In this document: positions 43,840 through 52,750 of the stretch, in pieces | Numbering within the stretch: position 1 is the stretch's first letter | Layout: each line of letters begins with the position of its first letter | Made by a program: the position numbers and the translations under genes | Origin: Sinorhizobium sp. BG8 | GTDB lineage: Bacteria; Pseudomonadota; Alphaproteobacteria; Rhizobiales; Rhizobiaceae | DNA length: 64,000 bases | Direction of reading: 5' to 3' | Assembly: GCF_016864555.1 (NCBI RefSeq) | Contig: NZ_CP044011.1 | Span: 1,755,501-1,819,500, forward strand | The notes under the pieces: model-generated | What the model saw: only the letters and a program-made list of their open reading frames with translations | Database searches by the model: none | Told to the model about the DNA's origin: nothing

Positions 43840-44936
43840 TTACTTCAGTCGGCCGGTCTGGCCCCGGTCGCGCAAATAGTGGTCCGCAATGGCGCAGGCG
43901 ACCATCGCCTCGCCGATCGGCACGGCCCGGATTCCGACGCATGGATCGTGGCGGCCCTTGGTGCGGACGTCGACCTCGTTGCCGTCGCTGTCGATGGAAC
44001 GGCGTTCCGTCAGGATGGACGAGGTCGGCTTGATGGCAAAACGTGCAATGACGGGCTGGCCCGTCGAGATTCCCCCGAGGATTCCGCCGGCATGGTTGGA
44101 AAGAAAGACCGGCTCGCCGTCCGGGCCGATACGCATCTCGTCGGCATTGGCCTCGCCGGTAATGCCGGCTGCAGCGAAGCCGTTGCCGATCTCCACTCCC
44201 TTGACGGCATTGATCGACATGAGGTTGGCGGCGATGTCCTGGTCGAGCTTTGCATAGATCGGGGCTCCGATCCCCGCAGGGACTCCTTCAGCCACGACCT
44301 CCACGACCGCGCCGACGGACGATCCCGCCTTGCGGATACCGTCCAGATAGTCCTCCCAGACCGGCACGATGTGCGGATCGGGAGCGAAGAACGGATTGTT
44401 GCCGACCTCGTTCCAGTCCCAGTTGTCCCGGTTGATACGGTGCTTGCCGATTTGCACCAGCGCGGCGCGGACCGTCATGCCGGGCACGACGCGACGGGCA
44501 AGCGCACCTGCGGCCACGCGTGCCGCCGTTTCGCGGGCGGAGGAGCGTCCGCCGCCTCGATAGTCGCGAATGCCGTACTTCACGTCGTAGGTGTAGTCCG
44601 CATGACCCGGGCGGTAGCGCTTGGCGATCTCCGAATAGTCCTTGGAGCGCTGGTCGGTATTCTCGATCATCATGGACACGGGCGTTCCCGTGGTGATCAT
44701 CGTCTCGCCGTCGTCGTCGAGCATCACGCCCGACAGGATCCTGACGAGGTCATCTTCGCGGCGCTGGGTGACGAAGCGCGACTGTCCGGGCTTGCGCTTG
44801 TCGAGCCATGCCTGAACTTCTGCCAGGGTAAACCGGATGCCGGGGGGCAGCCGTCCACGACGCAGCCGAGCGCCGGGCCGTGGCTCTCACCCCAAGTGGT
44901 GACGCGGAAGAGGTGACCGAAGGTATTGTGCGACAT
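43840..44936 (-). pseudogene. aroC: chorismate synthase, frameshifted as sequenced
   Basis: Catalyses the last shikimate step, EPSP to chorismate, with reduced FMN. Translation from ATG 44936 gives [20 protein letters not shown] and continues to DGCPP, then leaves the family sequence. The rest ([20 protein letters not shown], then [19 protein letters not shown] to the C-terminus) is in a second frame, open to 43840. One extra base in the six-base G run at 44842-44847 makes a single 365-residue AroC with all FMN/EPSP motifs ([25 protein letters not shown]). AroC is required for aromatic amino acids, so a base missing from the assembly is more likely than a broken gene. Confidence 0.9.
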
Positions 44937-45055
44937 GACTGCAACCGACTGTGAGGACTTGGCGTGCGCCTACAGGCACGGCGCCTTCTTAGAGCAATGA
45001 ATGCCCAAAGGGAACCGTTGTTGTTGACTGGCGGGACGGGCAGGGCAGGGCCTCG

Positions 45056-48000
45056 TCAGGAGGCCCGCTTCCAGGACATTTCCGTGCCGAAGGAGAGGAA
45101 GTCTTCGGCGGCCAGCGGCCTGGCGAACGCATAGCCCTGCAGGGCATCGCAACCGAGTGCGCTCAGCATTTCGGCATGCTCCATCGTTTCCACGCCTTCG
45201 GCCACGATTTCGATGCCGAGCGAGCGGCCGATCTCGATGATGGAGCGCACGAGCGCCTGTTCGTGCCGGGACGACAGGACGGGCGCCACGAGCTGGCGAT
45301 CGATCTTCAGGCGCTTCGGCCGGAGCTTCAACAAGCTGACGATGGAGGTGTGGCCCGTGCCGAAATCGTCGATCTCGATGTCTATGCCGAGCTCCTTGAT
45401 CTGGCGGATGTTGTTGAGGACGACGTCGTCGCTCTCGTCGAGGAAGATCGATTCCACCAGTTCGAAGGAGATCTGCCCGGGCGTGATCGCGAGCCCGGTG
45501 AGGCTCTGGACCAGCATGTCGTCGCGAAGGCGCTTTGCCGAGACATTGACGGAGATCTTCGGAATGACCAGCCCGCGCGCTGCCCAGCGGGTGCAGTCGA
45601 TCAGCGTCTTCTCGAGCATGATCCTGTCCAGCGTGGCCATGACGTTGAGGTCTTCCGCAATCTTCAGGAAACGGTCCGGCGTAAGCAGCCCCTCGCGCGG
45701 GTGGCGCCAGCGGATGAGCGCCTCCGCACCGAGGAGTTTCAGTGTCCCCGCCTCGATCTGCGGCTGGTAGTACGGAATGAACTCGTCGTTCTCGATACCG
45801 GCGAGAATTTCGTCGGCGATCCGCTTGTTGGTGACGATCTCCTGCTGAAGGGCCTCGGAGAAGAATTCGTGGCGGCTTCGCCCGAGCGCCTTGGCGCGGT
45901 AGAGCGCGATGTCGGCGTTGATGAGGAGCTGGCGCGTGTCCACGTCCCACCCCTTGGCTGAGGCCACTCCGATGCTGACGCCGTAGCGGCATGGGTGCCC
46001 GTTGTAGTCGACCGGCTGCTGCATGAGACCGATGATGCGCAGCGACAGTTCCGTCAGGTATGCCTGTCCGGCCGCGCCGGTCACCACCACGACGAATTCG
46101 TCGCCGCCTATCCGGGCAACCAGGTCTTCGGGGCGGACGGAGGTGCGCAGGATCTCCGAGGCATGCACGAGGAGCGCATCGCCGGCAGCATGCCCAAGGG
46201 TATCGTTGATCTGCTTGAAGCGGTCGAGGTCGATGTGCAGGATGCCGATCTCGATCTCTCCCCCCTGGCTGAGAACGGCAAGCGCGTGGAGCTCGTCGTC
46301 GAGCTTGCGGCGGTTGCCGAGTCCGGTCAGCGGATCGTGCAGGGCGTTGTGCTCGATGCGGCTCTTCGCCTGCTCGAGTTCCTGGTTCTGCCGGTCGGCC
46401 TGCTCCTTGGCCGCCGTCAGCCTTTCATTGTTCCTGACCTCGTCGGTCACGTCGAAGGCGAGGCCGACCAATTTGCGCTTGCCGTCCCGGTCGATCTGCA
46501 AGGTTCCGACGGATTTGACGTGGCGAATGTTGCCGCCCTTATGCAGAACCCGCGATTGCCGGCGATAGGGAGATCCGCCGAGAGCGGCGAGGCTGGCCTT
46601 CTCTTCGGCTTCCGCCCGGTCATCGGGGTGGATCGCGTTGATCCAGGCCTCGTGGGTTACGTGCTCGCCTGTGTTGGGCAGGCCGTAGAGCTGGAACATC
46701 CGGTTGTCCCAGTAGGTCAGCCCCTCGTCGAGATCGGCTTCCCAAAGGCCGCATTGGTAGGAGTCGAGCGCAAGCTCGAGCCGGCGCGTCAGTTTCTCCA
46801 GAACCTTGTTCTGGACATCGGACTGCTCCTTGGCCGCGGTCAGCTTTTCGTTGAGCAGGACGTCCTGGGTCACGTCCCAGCTGATGCCTGTCATGCGCTC
46901 ACCGCCATCGGGGCAGGTGAGCCGCGAGCCGACATGGCGCAGATGCCGCACCGATCCGTCCTTGAGCATCACTCGGTACTGCGAGAAATGGTGGCGTTCG
47001 CTGCGCAGCAGCGCGGCAAGGGCAACGGTCGGGGGCGGAACGTCATCCGGATGAACGACAGCCCGCCACTCGTCGTCGGTAGGGGTGCGACCCGGCGGGA
47101 GGCCGTGCAGTGCATACATGCGCTCGTCCCAGATCCGGCGACCGGTTTCGAGCTCGTATTCCCAGATTCCGGTCTTCGAGGCGGCGAGCGCCAGATCAAG
47201 GCGCTGCGAGAGTGCCAGAACTTCCCGCTCTCGCGTCTTCAGATGGGTGATGTTACGCTGGCGTTCGCTGACGAGACCGCCGGTCAGGAAGATCGGGACT
47301 ATGATGAGGATGGCGCCGCCGACCATGAGGAGGCGCGTCTGCAGGAGGCCTTCAGGCGGCCGGTGCCAACCGCCTCGGGGAATTGCCGCAAGCTCCCATC
47401 TACCGCCGGGAAACTCCATCACTTTCGTGACCGGCGTATCGCGGAAGATCTCGGGATCGCCGAAGAAGGGGTCCTGGACCCTGTCGGCCACGCTGACATC
47501 GCGAATGGAAAGGGCGATGTCGCCGACGCCGTTCTGTCCCGATATGGTGCCGCGTCCCAGCAGGCCCGCATCCCTGTAAAGCCTTGCCTCGTCGATTGCA
47601 CCTTCGATGTAGCCCCAGAACCGGGGGCGTCCGTCGGCCTTTGCGAACACCGGGAGGAAAAGGTTGAAGCCGCGGTGTCCATCGGGCAACTGGACGGGCC
47701 CAATCATTACGGGGCGGCCGATGGTCGACTTATCACCCTCAGCCGCACCGCGGAACGAACTGAACCGGTTGTAGTCGGTGCCGGGATAGTTCTCGTTTCT
47801 GAGTATGGGGAGGGTCTGCGCGACGATGGCGCCTGGTGCCGTGCTGATACGTCTGAAACGCGAGTTTTGCAGTATCAGCTTGCGCGCGAAAAGATTGAAC
47901 TCCTGGCTTGCCCGTTCCGGAGAGACCGAGAAGAGGTTGGCGAGCCCGCGTATCGCTGCGACGTCGGCGTCGATCTTTCCCTGCAGGCGGGCGCTGACCA

Positions 48001-48181
48001 GTCCGAGTTCATTGGCGACGTTGGTCCGCAGTTCGTTGCGATAGACCTCTTCGCTTTCACGCTCGTTGTAGAGGCCGGCGGTCAGGATGACCGTGGTGGC
48101 GATCAGTACGGGGAAGAGGGAAGGTCTCGCCCAGTCGGCGACGGTGCGAATGCGATGTCGGATGCCTGCCGGAAATGCCAA
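45056..48181 (-). CDS. membrane CHASE-PAS-PAS-GGDEF-EAL bifunctional c-di-GMP protein
   Basis: A 1041-residue signalling protein. TM1 lies at about residues 22-40, a periplasmic CHASE-type sensor follows, and TM2 at about 288-310. Two PAS domains (FSQYRVMLKDGSVRHLRHVG near 405, YRRQSRVLHKGGNIRHV near 538) and a coiled segment come next. The GGDEF domain (HDPLTGLGNRRKL, RIGGDEFVVVV) keeps the intact active-site motif, and the EAL domain (LGAEALIRWRHP, then FVLE-equivalent FELVES, DDFGTGHTSI, LKIDRQLV) also appears intact. It may make and break c-di-GMP in response to an extracellular signal. Which activity dominates is unknown. Confidence 0.93.
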   Translation of the reverse strand: MAFPAGIRHRIRTVADWARPSLFPVLIATTVILTAGLYNERESEEVYRNELRTNVANELGLVSARLQGKIDADVAAIRGLANLFSVSPERASQEFNLFARKLILQNSRFRRISTAPGAIVAQTLPILRNENYPGTDYNRFSSFRGAAEGDKSTIGRPVMIGPVQLPDGHRGFNLFLPVFAKADGRPRFWGYIEGAIDEARLYRDAGLLGRGTISGQNGVGDIALSIRDVSVADRVQDPFFGDPEIFRDTPVTKVMEFPGGRWELAAIPRGGWHRPPEGLLQTRLLMVGGAILIIVPIFLTGGLVSERQRNITHLKTREREVLALSQRLDLALAASKTGIWEYELETGRRIWDERMYALHGLPPGRTPTDDEWRAVVHPDDVPPPTVALAALLRSERHHFSQYRVMLKDGSVRHLRHVGSRLTCPDGGERMTGISWDVTQDVLLNEKLTAAKEQSDVQNKVLEKLTRRLELALDSYQCGLWEADLDEGLTYWDNRMFQLYGLPNTGEHVTHEAWINAIHPDDRAEAEEKASLAALGGSPYRRQSRVLHKGGNIRHVKSVGTLQIDRDGKRKLVGLAFDVTDEVRNNERLTAAKEQADRQNQELEQAKSRIEHNALHDPLTGLGNRRKLDDELHALAVLSQGGEIEIGILHIDLDRFKQINDTLGHAAGDALLVHASEILRTSVRPEDLVARIGGDEFVVVVTGAAGQAYLTELSLRIIGLMQQPVDYNGHPCRYGVSIGVASAKGWDVDTRQLLINADIALYRAKALGRSRHEFFSEALQQEIVTNKRIADEILAGIENDEFIPYYQPQIEAGTLKLLGAEALIRWRHPREGLLTPDRFLKIAEDLNVMATLDRIMLEKTLIDCTRWAARGLVIPKISVNVSAKRLRDDMLVQSLTGLAITPGQISFELVESIFLDESDDVVLNNIRQIKELGIDIEIDDFGTGHTSIVSLLKLRPKRLKIDRQLVAPVLSSRHEQALVRSIIEIGRSLGIEIVAEGVETMEHAEMLSALGCDALQGYAFARPLAAEDFLSFGTEMSWKRAS

Positions 48182-48566
48182 CGACTCTGTTCCCCGTTCA
48201 AAGGATCAAGGAGCCGCCCGGCGGACCCGCACCTCATTGTCGCGAGGAATGCTGATGACCGACGCTGCCCTTACAGTTCGCGGTCCGTCATGATCCCAGG
48301 TCTTGTCCGCAATGCGAAGACTACTTGCCTTTGATTAAAATTGAATTGCGGGCACGGACCATCGCCGCCCACGGCCGATCGGGCTTCATCCCGGCCGTCG
48401 GCCCGGCGGCAAATGGATCGCACAGACGTGTGAAACACGGGGAAGGAGCCTGTTGGGGACTTGAACGTGGCGCTCAATTTTGATCGGTTGAGGCAAATTC
48501 TGCCATATTCGGGGGCATCTAGCGGTGGTTAAAAATAATACTGATTCTTCCATGAGGGTACCGAAG
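48182..48566. other. intergenic region, 385 bp
   Basis: Divergent region between the GGDEF-EAL gene (minus) and the DUF1344 gene (plus). The stretch 48320-48350 is AT-rich and may hold a promoter. No terminator, palindrome of note or small gene is supported here. Confidence 0.4.
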
Positions 48567-48827
48567 ATGCGTTTCCTGATCGCTGCACTGATGGCGACCG
48601 CTGGATTTCTTTCGCCAATAGCCGCCTTTGCCGAAAGCGCGGACGTGGAAGCCGTAATCACCAGCGTCGACACGTCGAAGCTTAGCCTGTCGCTCGATGA
48701 CGGCAAGAACTACCAGGCTCCGGAAGAGTTCAATTTCGAAGGGCTCGAGCCTGGCGTGAAAGTTCTGGTTTTCTATACGGAAGTTGATGGCAAGCGGGTC
48801 ATCAACGACCTCGAGATCGTCCAGTAA
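48567..48827 (+). CDS. DUF1344 family periplasmic protein
   Basis: An 86-residue protein with a signal peptide (MRFLIAALMATAGFLSPIAAFAE) and one small conserved domain: DVEAVITSVDTSKLSLSLDDG near residue 24, then GLEPGVKVLVFYTEVDGKRVINDL. DUF1344 proteins are short exported alphaproteobacterial proteins without a known role. ATG 48567 is chosen since GAGGG precedes it; an in-frame ATG at 48552 extends the N-terminus by five residues. Confidence 0.82.
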   Translation: MRFLIAALMATAGFLSPIAAFAESADVEAVITSVDTSKLSLSLDDGKNYQAPEEFNFEGLEPGVKVLVFYTEVDGKRVINDLEIVQ

Positions 48828-48867
48828 CAGGCTCCAGCGAGCTGTTGCATGGACTGCGCCGGTGGCT

Positions 48868-49449
48868 CTAGAGCCAGCGCGGGCCATCCTCGTCCAGTTT
48901 GAGAATGCGGTCCTGATGTATCGGGATGCCGGCTGCCTCGGCGGGGTCCATGCCGTGCAACTTGAAAATTGCCCTGAACACCCCGCCATGGCTCACGCAG
49001 ACCGTCGGGCGGTTTACCTCCCTCAGCCATGAACCCACACGCCAGGAGAGGATCTCGTAGCTCTCGGCATTGTCTCCAGGCGGGATGAAGTCCCACTTGG
49101 AGCGCGAGCGCTCTTTCACGCGTTCCGGGATACGCTGTCTCAATTCGCTGAGAGTGTGGCCTTCCCAATCGCCGAACGACACTTCCACGAGGCGGTCGTC
49201 GGTGCGATAGGCCGCCTGGTCGCGGCCCATGGCGGCGAGCATGCGTTCCATTGTTTCGCGGGTGCGTCCGAGCGGGCTGCTGACGTAGTCGAACCGCTCC
49301 GCCGTGTCACCGAGAATGGCCTTCAGGGCCACCCCGTTTCCGGTCGCCTGCTGGCGACCGGTCGTATTGAGCGGGATATCCTTCTGTCCCTGAAGCCGGC
49401 CCTCGGCGTTCCACGACGTCTGGCCGTGGCGTATCAGATAGATCAGCAA
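48868..49449 (-). CDS. histidine phosphatase family protein (phosphoglycerate mutase-like)
   Basis: A 193-residue protein with the RHG motif near the start (LIYLIRHGQTSWNAEGRLQGQ), the second catalytic arginine region YVSSPLGRTRETME near 62, and the last catalytic His in VCVSHGGVFRAIF near 150. The family includes phosphoglycerate mutases, sugar-phosphate phosphatases and cobalamin-pathway CobC; which applies cannot be decided. No ATG is present. TTG 49449 yields the M-LIYLIRHG start usual in homologues. The gene starts 11 bp after fabI on the same strand. Confidence 0.88.
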   Translation of the reverse strand: MLIYLIRHGQTSWNAEGRLQGQKDIPLNTTGRQQATGNGVALKAILGDTAERFDYVSSPLGRTRETMERMLAAMGRDQAAYRTDDRLVEVSFGDWEGHTLSELRQRIPERVKERSRSKWDFIPPGDNAESYEILSWRVGSWLREVNRPTVCVSHGGVFRAIFKLHGMDPAEAAGIPIHQDRILKLDEDGPRWL

Positions 49450-49460
49450 CGGACCGGTGC

Positions 49461-50279
49461 TCAGTCCTTGATGACGGAGATATCGGGGGCGTCCACGGCC
49501 TTCATGCCGACGACATGGTAGCCGCTGTCGGCGTGGTGCACTTCGCCCGTGACCGAGCGCGACAGGTCCGACAGCATGTAGAGGCCGACATCGCCTACCT
49601 CTTCGATGGTCACGGTGCGACGCAGCGGTGCGTTGTACTCGTTCCACTTGAGGATGTAGCGGAAGTCGCCGATGCCGGAAGCTGCAAGCGTCTTGATCGG
49701 GCCTGCCGAAATGGCGTTGACGCGGATGTTCTTGGGGCCGAGATCGACCGCGAGGTACTTCACGCTTGCTTCGAGGGCTGCCTTCGCAACGCCCATGACG
49801 TTGTAATTGGGCATGACCTTCTCGGCGCCGTAATAGGTCAGCGTCAGCATCGAGCCGCCATCGGCCATCAGCTTCTCGGCCCGCTTGGCGACGGCCGTGA
49901 ACGAATAGACCGAGATCTGCATGGTCTTGGCGAAGTTCTCGGGCGTGGTGTCGATGTAGCGACCCGTCAGCTCGTCCTTGTCGGAAAATCCGATGGCGTG
50001 CACGAGGAAGTCGATCTTGCCCCACACCTTCTCGATGTTGGCGAACACGGCGTCGATGGACGCCTCGTCACTCACGTCGCAATGACCGGCAAGCACGCCA
50101 CCGAGTTCGGCGGCGAGCGGCTCGACCCGCTTTTTCAGGGCATCGCCCTGATACGTTAGGGCAACTTCGCCGCCCTGCGCCTGGATCGCCTTTGCGATGC
50201 CCCACGCGATGGAACGGTTATTGGCAACGCCCATGATGACGCCGCGCTTGCCCTTCATCAGACCCGTTGCCTGAACCAT
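49461..50279 (-). CDS. fabI: enoyl-[acyl-carrier-protein] reductase (NADH)
   Basis: Catalyses the final reduction of the fatty acid elongation cycle and is the target of triclosan. The 272-residue SDR protein has GVANNRSIAWGIAKAI near residue 17 (the FabI form of the nucleotide motif), TYYGAEKVMPNYNVMGVAKAAL near 148 with the Tyr-x6-Lys catalytic pair, and the substrate loop AISAGPIKTLAASGI near 190. It starts at ATG 50279 with a downstream histidine phosphatase gene in the same unit. Confidence 0.96.
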   Translation of the reverse strand: MVQATGLMKGKRGVIMGVANNRSIAWGIAKAIQAQGGEVALTYQGDALKKRVEPLAAELGGVLAGHCDVSDEASIDAVFANIEKVWGKIDFLVHAIGFSDKDELTGRYIDTTPENFAKTMQISVYSFTAVAKRAEKLMADGGSMLTLTYYGAEKVMPNYNVMGVAKAALEASVKYLAVDLGPKNIRVNAISAGPIKTLAASGIGDFRYILKWNEYNAPLRRTVTIEEVGDVGLYMLSDLSRSVTGEVHHADSGYHVVGMKAVDAPDISVIKD

Positions 50280-50401
50280 GGAATGCCCCCTGATGCTTTC
50301 GTCAGGTTTTGCCTATGGCATAGGCCGCAAGGCTGTTCAAGCTTGCCTAGCTTCAGGAACTGTTAGCACACGTAACATTGGGTGCTTATTTCATTCGACC
50401 G

Positions 50402-51457
50402 TCACAAATAGAGGCCTTCCTTGAGGCTTCTCATCAGGTCGATGACCTTGTTGTTGGGTTCCTCGCCGAGCAGTAGGCGTATCTCGACCAGTAGGTCGCC
50501 GCGGTTTCCGGAGCCATCCGGAAGACCTTCGCCCTCAATGCGGATGACGCGGTCGGATCCCGACCAGGCGGGTACGCTGACGGCGAGGCGTCCGCCAAGA
50601 CCGTCAATGGTGGTCTCGCAGCCGAGGACCGCATTTTCGATCGTGATCGGCAGTTCCGTGCGCAGGTCGAAGCCTTCGGCCCGGAAACGGCCGGGCGCCA
50701 CACGAAGGGTGATCACCGCATCGCCGCGCTTGAGGTCACCCACCCGGTAGCCCTGATCCGCCAGACGCACCACGTGGCCATCAGTCATGCCGGGGGCAAG
50801 CGACAGCTTGGTCGTGCGGTCCTCGTCGAGATTCACGGTGACTTTCTCGCGGGCGAAGAGATCCTCCACCGAGACTGTCACTTCGCGGACCAGATCGGGA
50901 ACCTTTTCGGTCTTTGCCCTCATGGCCCGGATGCGGCGTACGATGGCGGAGAATATGTACGAACCTGCTGCCGGCGGCGCACCATCGGGCCTTTCGTCCT
51001 CCTCCATCGGCGCGGTTCTTGCGGCCGGCTTGGGGTCGACGATCTTCTCGGCGCGTGTCGTGCCTGGCTGCGATTGCGGCTGCGCCTGAGCCTGAGGCGA
51101 TGCCTGGTTCCCGCGGGAATCGACACCGAAGATCCGTGCAATCATGTCTTCGGCGGATTCGTCCGGGTTCTTCGTGGTGTCGGAGGATGCGCGCACCTTG
51201 CGCTCGGACTGCTGGCGGCGCATCTGCTCCATTCGCCGCAACTCGGCTTCGCGCTGGGCGCGGTCGTAGCGGCTGCGCTTTTCCGGATCGCGCAGAAGGT
51301 CGTAGGCGCGGCCCGCTTCCGTGAACCTCACGGTCGCAAAGGGGTCGTCCTGGTTCTGGTCCGGGTGGACGGCCTTGGCGACCGAACGCCAGGCAGCCTT
51401 GATCTCGTCCTGGTTGGCGTTGCGCTTGAGGCCGAGTACCGAATAGGGATCACGCAT
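50402..51457 (-). CDS. DnaJ-type J-domain co-chaperone (type II)
   Basis: A 351-residue protein: the N-terminal J domain has the HPD signature (AVHPDQNQDDPFATVRFTEA near residue 33) following RDPYSVLGLKRNANQDEI. A charged, Gln/Pro-rich linker is followed by the C-terminal beta-sandwich DnaJ domain (VTVSVEDLFAREKVTVNLD near 214, RIEGEGLPDGSGNRGDLLVEI near 313). It lacks the Cys-rich zinc finger of DnaJ, so it resembles CbpA-like co-chaperones that stimulate Hsp70 ATPase. ATG 51457 is the obvious start; upstream in-frame codons add no J-domain sequence. Confidence 0.9.
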   Translation of the reverse strand: MRDPYSVLGLKRNANQDEIKAAWRSVAKAVHPDQNQDDPFATVRFTEAGRAYDLLRDPEKRSRYDRAQREAELRRMEQMRRQQSERKVRASSDTTKNPDESAEDMIARIFGVDSRGNQASPQAQAQPQSQPGTTRAEKIVDPKPAARTAPMEEDERPDGAPPAAGSYIFSAIVRRIRAMRAKTEKVPDLVREVTVSVEDLFAREKVTVNLDEDRTTKLSLAPGMTDGHVVRLADQGYRVGDLKRGDAVITLRVAPGRFRAEGFDLRTELPITIENAVLGCETTIDGLGGRLAVSVPAWSGSDRVIRIEGEGLPDGSGNRGDLLVEIRLLLGEEPNNKVIDLMRSLKEGLYL

Positions 51458-51620
51458 TACTTCCACCCGTTCTGACCGTGAGGAAAGGTTGTCTCCTCTC
51501 CCTCTACCTTGTGGGAGAAGGCGTTCCACGGCGTTCTCCTGCTCTCAGGATAGTGACAGCAACCTCCTAATCAGTCGTTACAAGACATCACGCGGGAATT
51601 GCGGAGATTGGGGACAACCT

Positions 51621-52037
51621 TCAACCTTGCCGGTCGAAGCTCAGAAGCATCCAGTCGCCGTTGTTCGTCGTGCAGGTGCGGCCGGCGAACTTGGCGATGC
51701 CTTGATAGGAGTGACGCGTGGTGGTGAAGTCGCGGCATACCCGGCCGGTCTCTTCGTGCGTCTCCGCGATGCTGCTGATGACGCCCGCGCTACCGGAGGC
51801 GGTGTTCGCCCAGGAAATGGGATTGCCCCCGTTGCGCGAGAGATCCGTGGAGGTGACTGCGTTGCGAACGGTCGATTCGTCCGAAGCGTTGTCCTTGGCA
51901 AAACCGGGAACCGAGCCCGTCTTGACCACCTTGTCGACCTTCATGCTCGAGGCGAGGTCGAGGCCCGTGCCCATGCAGCCGGAAAGCGCGAGCACGGGCA
52001 ACACGATTGCGGCGGCCGCGACACGGCCTTTCCACAA
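51621..52037 (-). CDS. lipoprotein of the RT0821/Lpp0805 surface-antigen type
   Basis: A 138-residue protein with a lipoprotein signal (MWKGRVAAAAIVLPVLALSGC). The lipobox LSGC predicts lipidation at Cys21. The mature part has the family pattern ISWANTASGSAGVISSI, GRVCRDFTTTRHSYQGIAKFAGRTC. Its role in the outer membrane is unknown. The start TTG 52037 is taken because CAGGAG lies about 9 bases ahead, giving a compact signal peptide. An in-frame TTG at 52076 extends it. It is divergent from pdxH. Confidence 0.78.
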   Translation of the reverse strand: MWKGRVAAAAIVLPVLALSGCMGTGLDLASSMKVDKVVKTGSVPGFAKDNASDESTVRNAVTSTDLSRNGGNPISWANTASGSAGVISSIAETHEETGRVCRDFTTTRHSYQGIAKFAGRTCTTNNGDWMLLSFDRQG

Positions 52038-52120
52038 TATCGTTGTCTCCTGTCGCGACTTTGCTATGACTGCCAACCCTGTCCGCCTATTCGATACACG
52101 AAACGTTATTGGATTCGATC

Positions 52121-52741
52121 ATGAGCGAAAATGCGTTAACAAGCGGTGACTTCACCAACGAGAATGAGCCCTATTCCCTCTTTGGCACATGGCTCGAAGA
52201 CGCGGGCCGCAGCGAACCGAACGATCCGAACGCCGTCGCTCTTGCGACTGTCGACGCCTCGGGCCTGCCCAATGTGCGCATGGTCCTCCTGAAGGATTTC
52301 GGCCCCGAGGGCTTCGTCTTCTACACGAATTTCGAAAGCCAGAAGGGCAGGGAGATCCTGGACACCGGCAAGGCGGCGATGTGTTTCCACTGGAAGTCGT
52401 TGCGCCGCCAGGTGCGGGTCCGCGGCGCCGTGGAAGTGGTTTCCGACGAGGAGGCCGACGCCTACTACGCGACCCGTCCGCGGGGCAGCCGCATCGGCGC
52501 CTGGGCATCGAAACAGTCGCGCCCGCTGGAGAGCCGCTTCGCACTCGAGAAAGCCGTCGCCGAGTACACGGCACGCTATGCGATCGGCGAGATTCCCCGT
52601 CCGTCCTACTGGTCGGGCTTCCGCATCGTACCTGTCTCGATCGAATTCTGGCACGATCGGGCGTTCCGGCTGCACGACCGCATCGAGTTTCGCAAGGCGG
52701 AAAGCGGCGAGGGATGGACCAAGGTCCGCATGTATCCCTGA
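52121..52741 (+). CDS. pdxH: pyridoxamine 5'-phosphate oxidase
   Basis: An FMN enzyme that oxidises pyridoxine- or pyridoxamine-5'-phosphate to the coenzyme PLP. The 206-residue protein shows [23 protein letters not shown] near residue 34, [13 protein letters not shown] near 65, [14 protein letters not shown] near 88, and the C-terminal [17 protein letters not shown] with RLHDR near the end, all family hallmarks. ATG 52121 is the normal start. PLP synthesis draws DXP from Dxs, also encoded in this window. Confidence 0.96.
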   Translation: MSENALTSGDFTNENEPYSLFGTWLEDAGRSEPNDPNAVALATVDASGLPNVRMVLLKDFGPEGFVFYTNFESQKGREILDTGKAAMCFHWKSLRRQVRVRGAVEVVSDEEADAYYATRPRGSRIGAWASKQSRPLESRFALEKAVAEYTARYAIGEIPRPSYWSGFRIVPVSIEFWHDRAFRLHDRIEFRKAESGEGWTKVRMYP

Positions 52742-52750
52742 CAGAAGCGT

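Noticed and set aside
45995-48334. 779-residue plus-strand ORF opposite the GGDEF-EAL gene
   Set aside because: Another GC-rich shadow. The minus-strand protein has intact domain motifs along its entire length, while this frame has no recognisable domain.
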